Shown piece by piece: positions 63,384 through 64,000 of a stretch of 64,000 nucleotides of DNA. The translations under genes were made by a program, and so were the position numbers. Each line of letters starts with the position of its first letter. Position 1 is the stretch's first letter. Source of the stretch: Rhizobium sp. CIAT894 (GTDB lineage: Bacteria > Pseudomonadota > Alphaproteobacteria > Rhizobiales > Rhizobiaceae); NCBI RefSeq assembly GCF_000172795.2, contig NZ_CP020947.1, positions 1,615,001 through 1,679,000 on the forward strand, in the 5' to 3' direction. Below the pieces are notes generated by a model, which was not told where the DNA came from, ran no database searches, and saw only the letters and a list, made by a program, of their open reading frames with translations.

Positions 63384-64000
63384 ATGCGTTCAGGTGTGAT
63401 TGCACAGAAGGTGGGAATGACCCGCGTCTATAACGACGCCGGCGAGCATGTCCCGGTAACGGTATTGCGCATGGAGGCCGTCCAGGTCGTTGCCACGCGT
63501 ACTGTCGAAAAGAATGGCTATACCGCAGTTCAGCTCGGTGCCGGCCAGGCGAAGGTGAAGAACACGTCGAAGGCGATGCGCGGCAACTTTGCTGTTGCCA
63601 ACGTCGAGCCGAAGGCGAAGCTTCAGGAATTCCGTGTCTCGGAAGACAATCTTCTCGAGATCGGCACGGAGCTTAAAGCCGGTCACTTTGCCGCCGGTCA
63701 GCTCGTCGACGTGACGGGCACGACGATCGGTAAGGGTTTTGCCGGCGCCATGAAGCGCCACGGTTTCGGCGGTCTCCGCGCCACGCACGGTGTGTCGGTT
63801 TCGCACCGCTCGCACGGTTCGACCGGCTCGCGCCAGGATCCGGGCAAGGTTTTCAAGAACAAGAAGATGGCTGGTCACATGGGCCAGACGCGCGTAACGA
63901 CTCAGAACCTGGAAGTGGTTTCGACCGATGAAGATCGCGGTCTGATCCTGATCAAGGGTGCAGTACCCGGTTCCAAGGGTGCCTGGATCATCGTGCGCGA
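63384..64000 (+). CDS. rplC: 50S ribosomal protein L3, 3' end beyond window
   Basis: The first 205 codons or so of L3, starting ATG 63384 ([20 protein letters not shown]) with GGAAGG upstream at a longer distance. The [20 protein letters not shown] segment and [20 protein letters not shown], including the loop near the peptidyl transferase centre, are conserved. L3 is an early assembly protein of the large subunit. The end is cut by the window. Confidence 0.98.
   Translation, partial: MRSGVIAQKVGMTRVYNDAGEHVPVTVLRMEAVQVVATRTVEKNGYTAVQLGAGQAKVKNTSKAMRGNFAVANVEPKAKLQEFRVSEDNLLEIGTELKAGHFAAGQLVDVTGTTIGKGFAGAMKRHGFGGLRATHGVSVSHRSHGSTGSRQDPGKVFKNKKMAGHMGQTRVTTQNLEVVSTDEDRGLILIKGAVPGSKGAWIIVR

Overview
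The window is chromosomal DNA from a high-GC alphaproteobacterium, most likely a Rhizobium of the leguminosarum/etli group. Supporting evidence: divK-pleD, DUF5680/DUF3572/DUF983 genes, PyrB and RNase E of rhizobial type, LexA boxes of the GAAC-N7-GAAC type used in this class, and a split S1 domain in RNase E. The assignment rests on gene content and remembered protein families, not on a database search.

Bases 1-7000 have a DNA-damage flavour. A DUF5680 gene (cut by the window edge) and an unannotated 28-residue membrane peptide diverge, each with a LexA box upstream. Then come dnaE (replicative polymerase), a periplasmic L,D-transpeptidase, and dinB with its own LexA box across the transcription start. 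Bases 6900-13260 hold a GNAT acetyltransferase, a HAD-like protein with DUF3572, the cell-cycle pair divK-pleD, a strong candidate structured ncRNA with a terminator (about 10820-11008), rpmG, an MFS transporter and a DUF983 protein. Bases 13400-22730 form a minus-strand block: pyrB-pyrC(inactive homologue)-plsY-dprA, then topA-rnr. An aidB homologue follows.

Bases 24640-26260 are an accessory scar. A 1350-bp IS4-family element with 15-bp terminal repeats and an 11-bp target duplication sits in a palindromic intergenic repeat, next to a vapB antitoxin gene whose vapC partner is reduced to about 16 codons. Bases 26600-41600 return to housekeeping genes: rne, amidase, mrcA (PBP1A), prfB with a complete programmed +1 frameshift site, a hydrolase, nadK, tRNA-Thr, several small secreted or membrane proteins, an Inh-type protease-inhibitor protein and rlmB.

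From 41700 to the end lies a long gene-expression region: tRNA-Tyr, tRNA-Gly, tuf, an SDR gene, tRNA-Trp, secE, nusG, rplK, rplA, rplJ, rplL, rpoB, rpoC, one small hypothetical gene, rpsL, rpsG, fusA, a second tuf, rpsJ and rplC (cut by the window end). The rpoBC and str/S10 clusters are thus nearly contiguous, and the two tuf genes at either end differ at about seven bases. Prominent hairpins lie at rplA-rplJ, rplL-rpoB and after tuf and rpoC. No CRISPR array or rRNA gene was seen.
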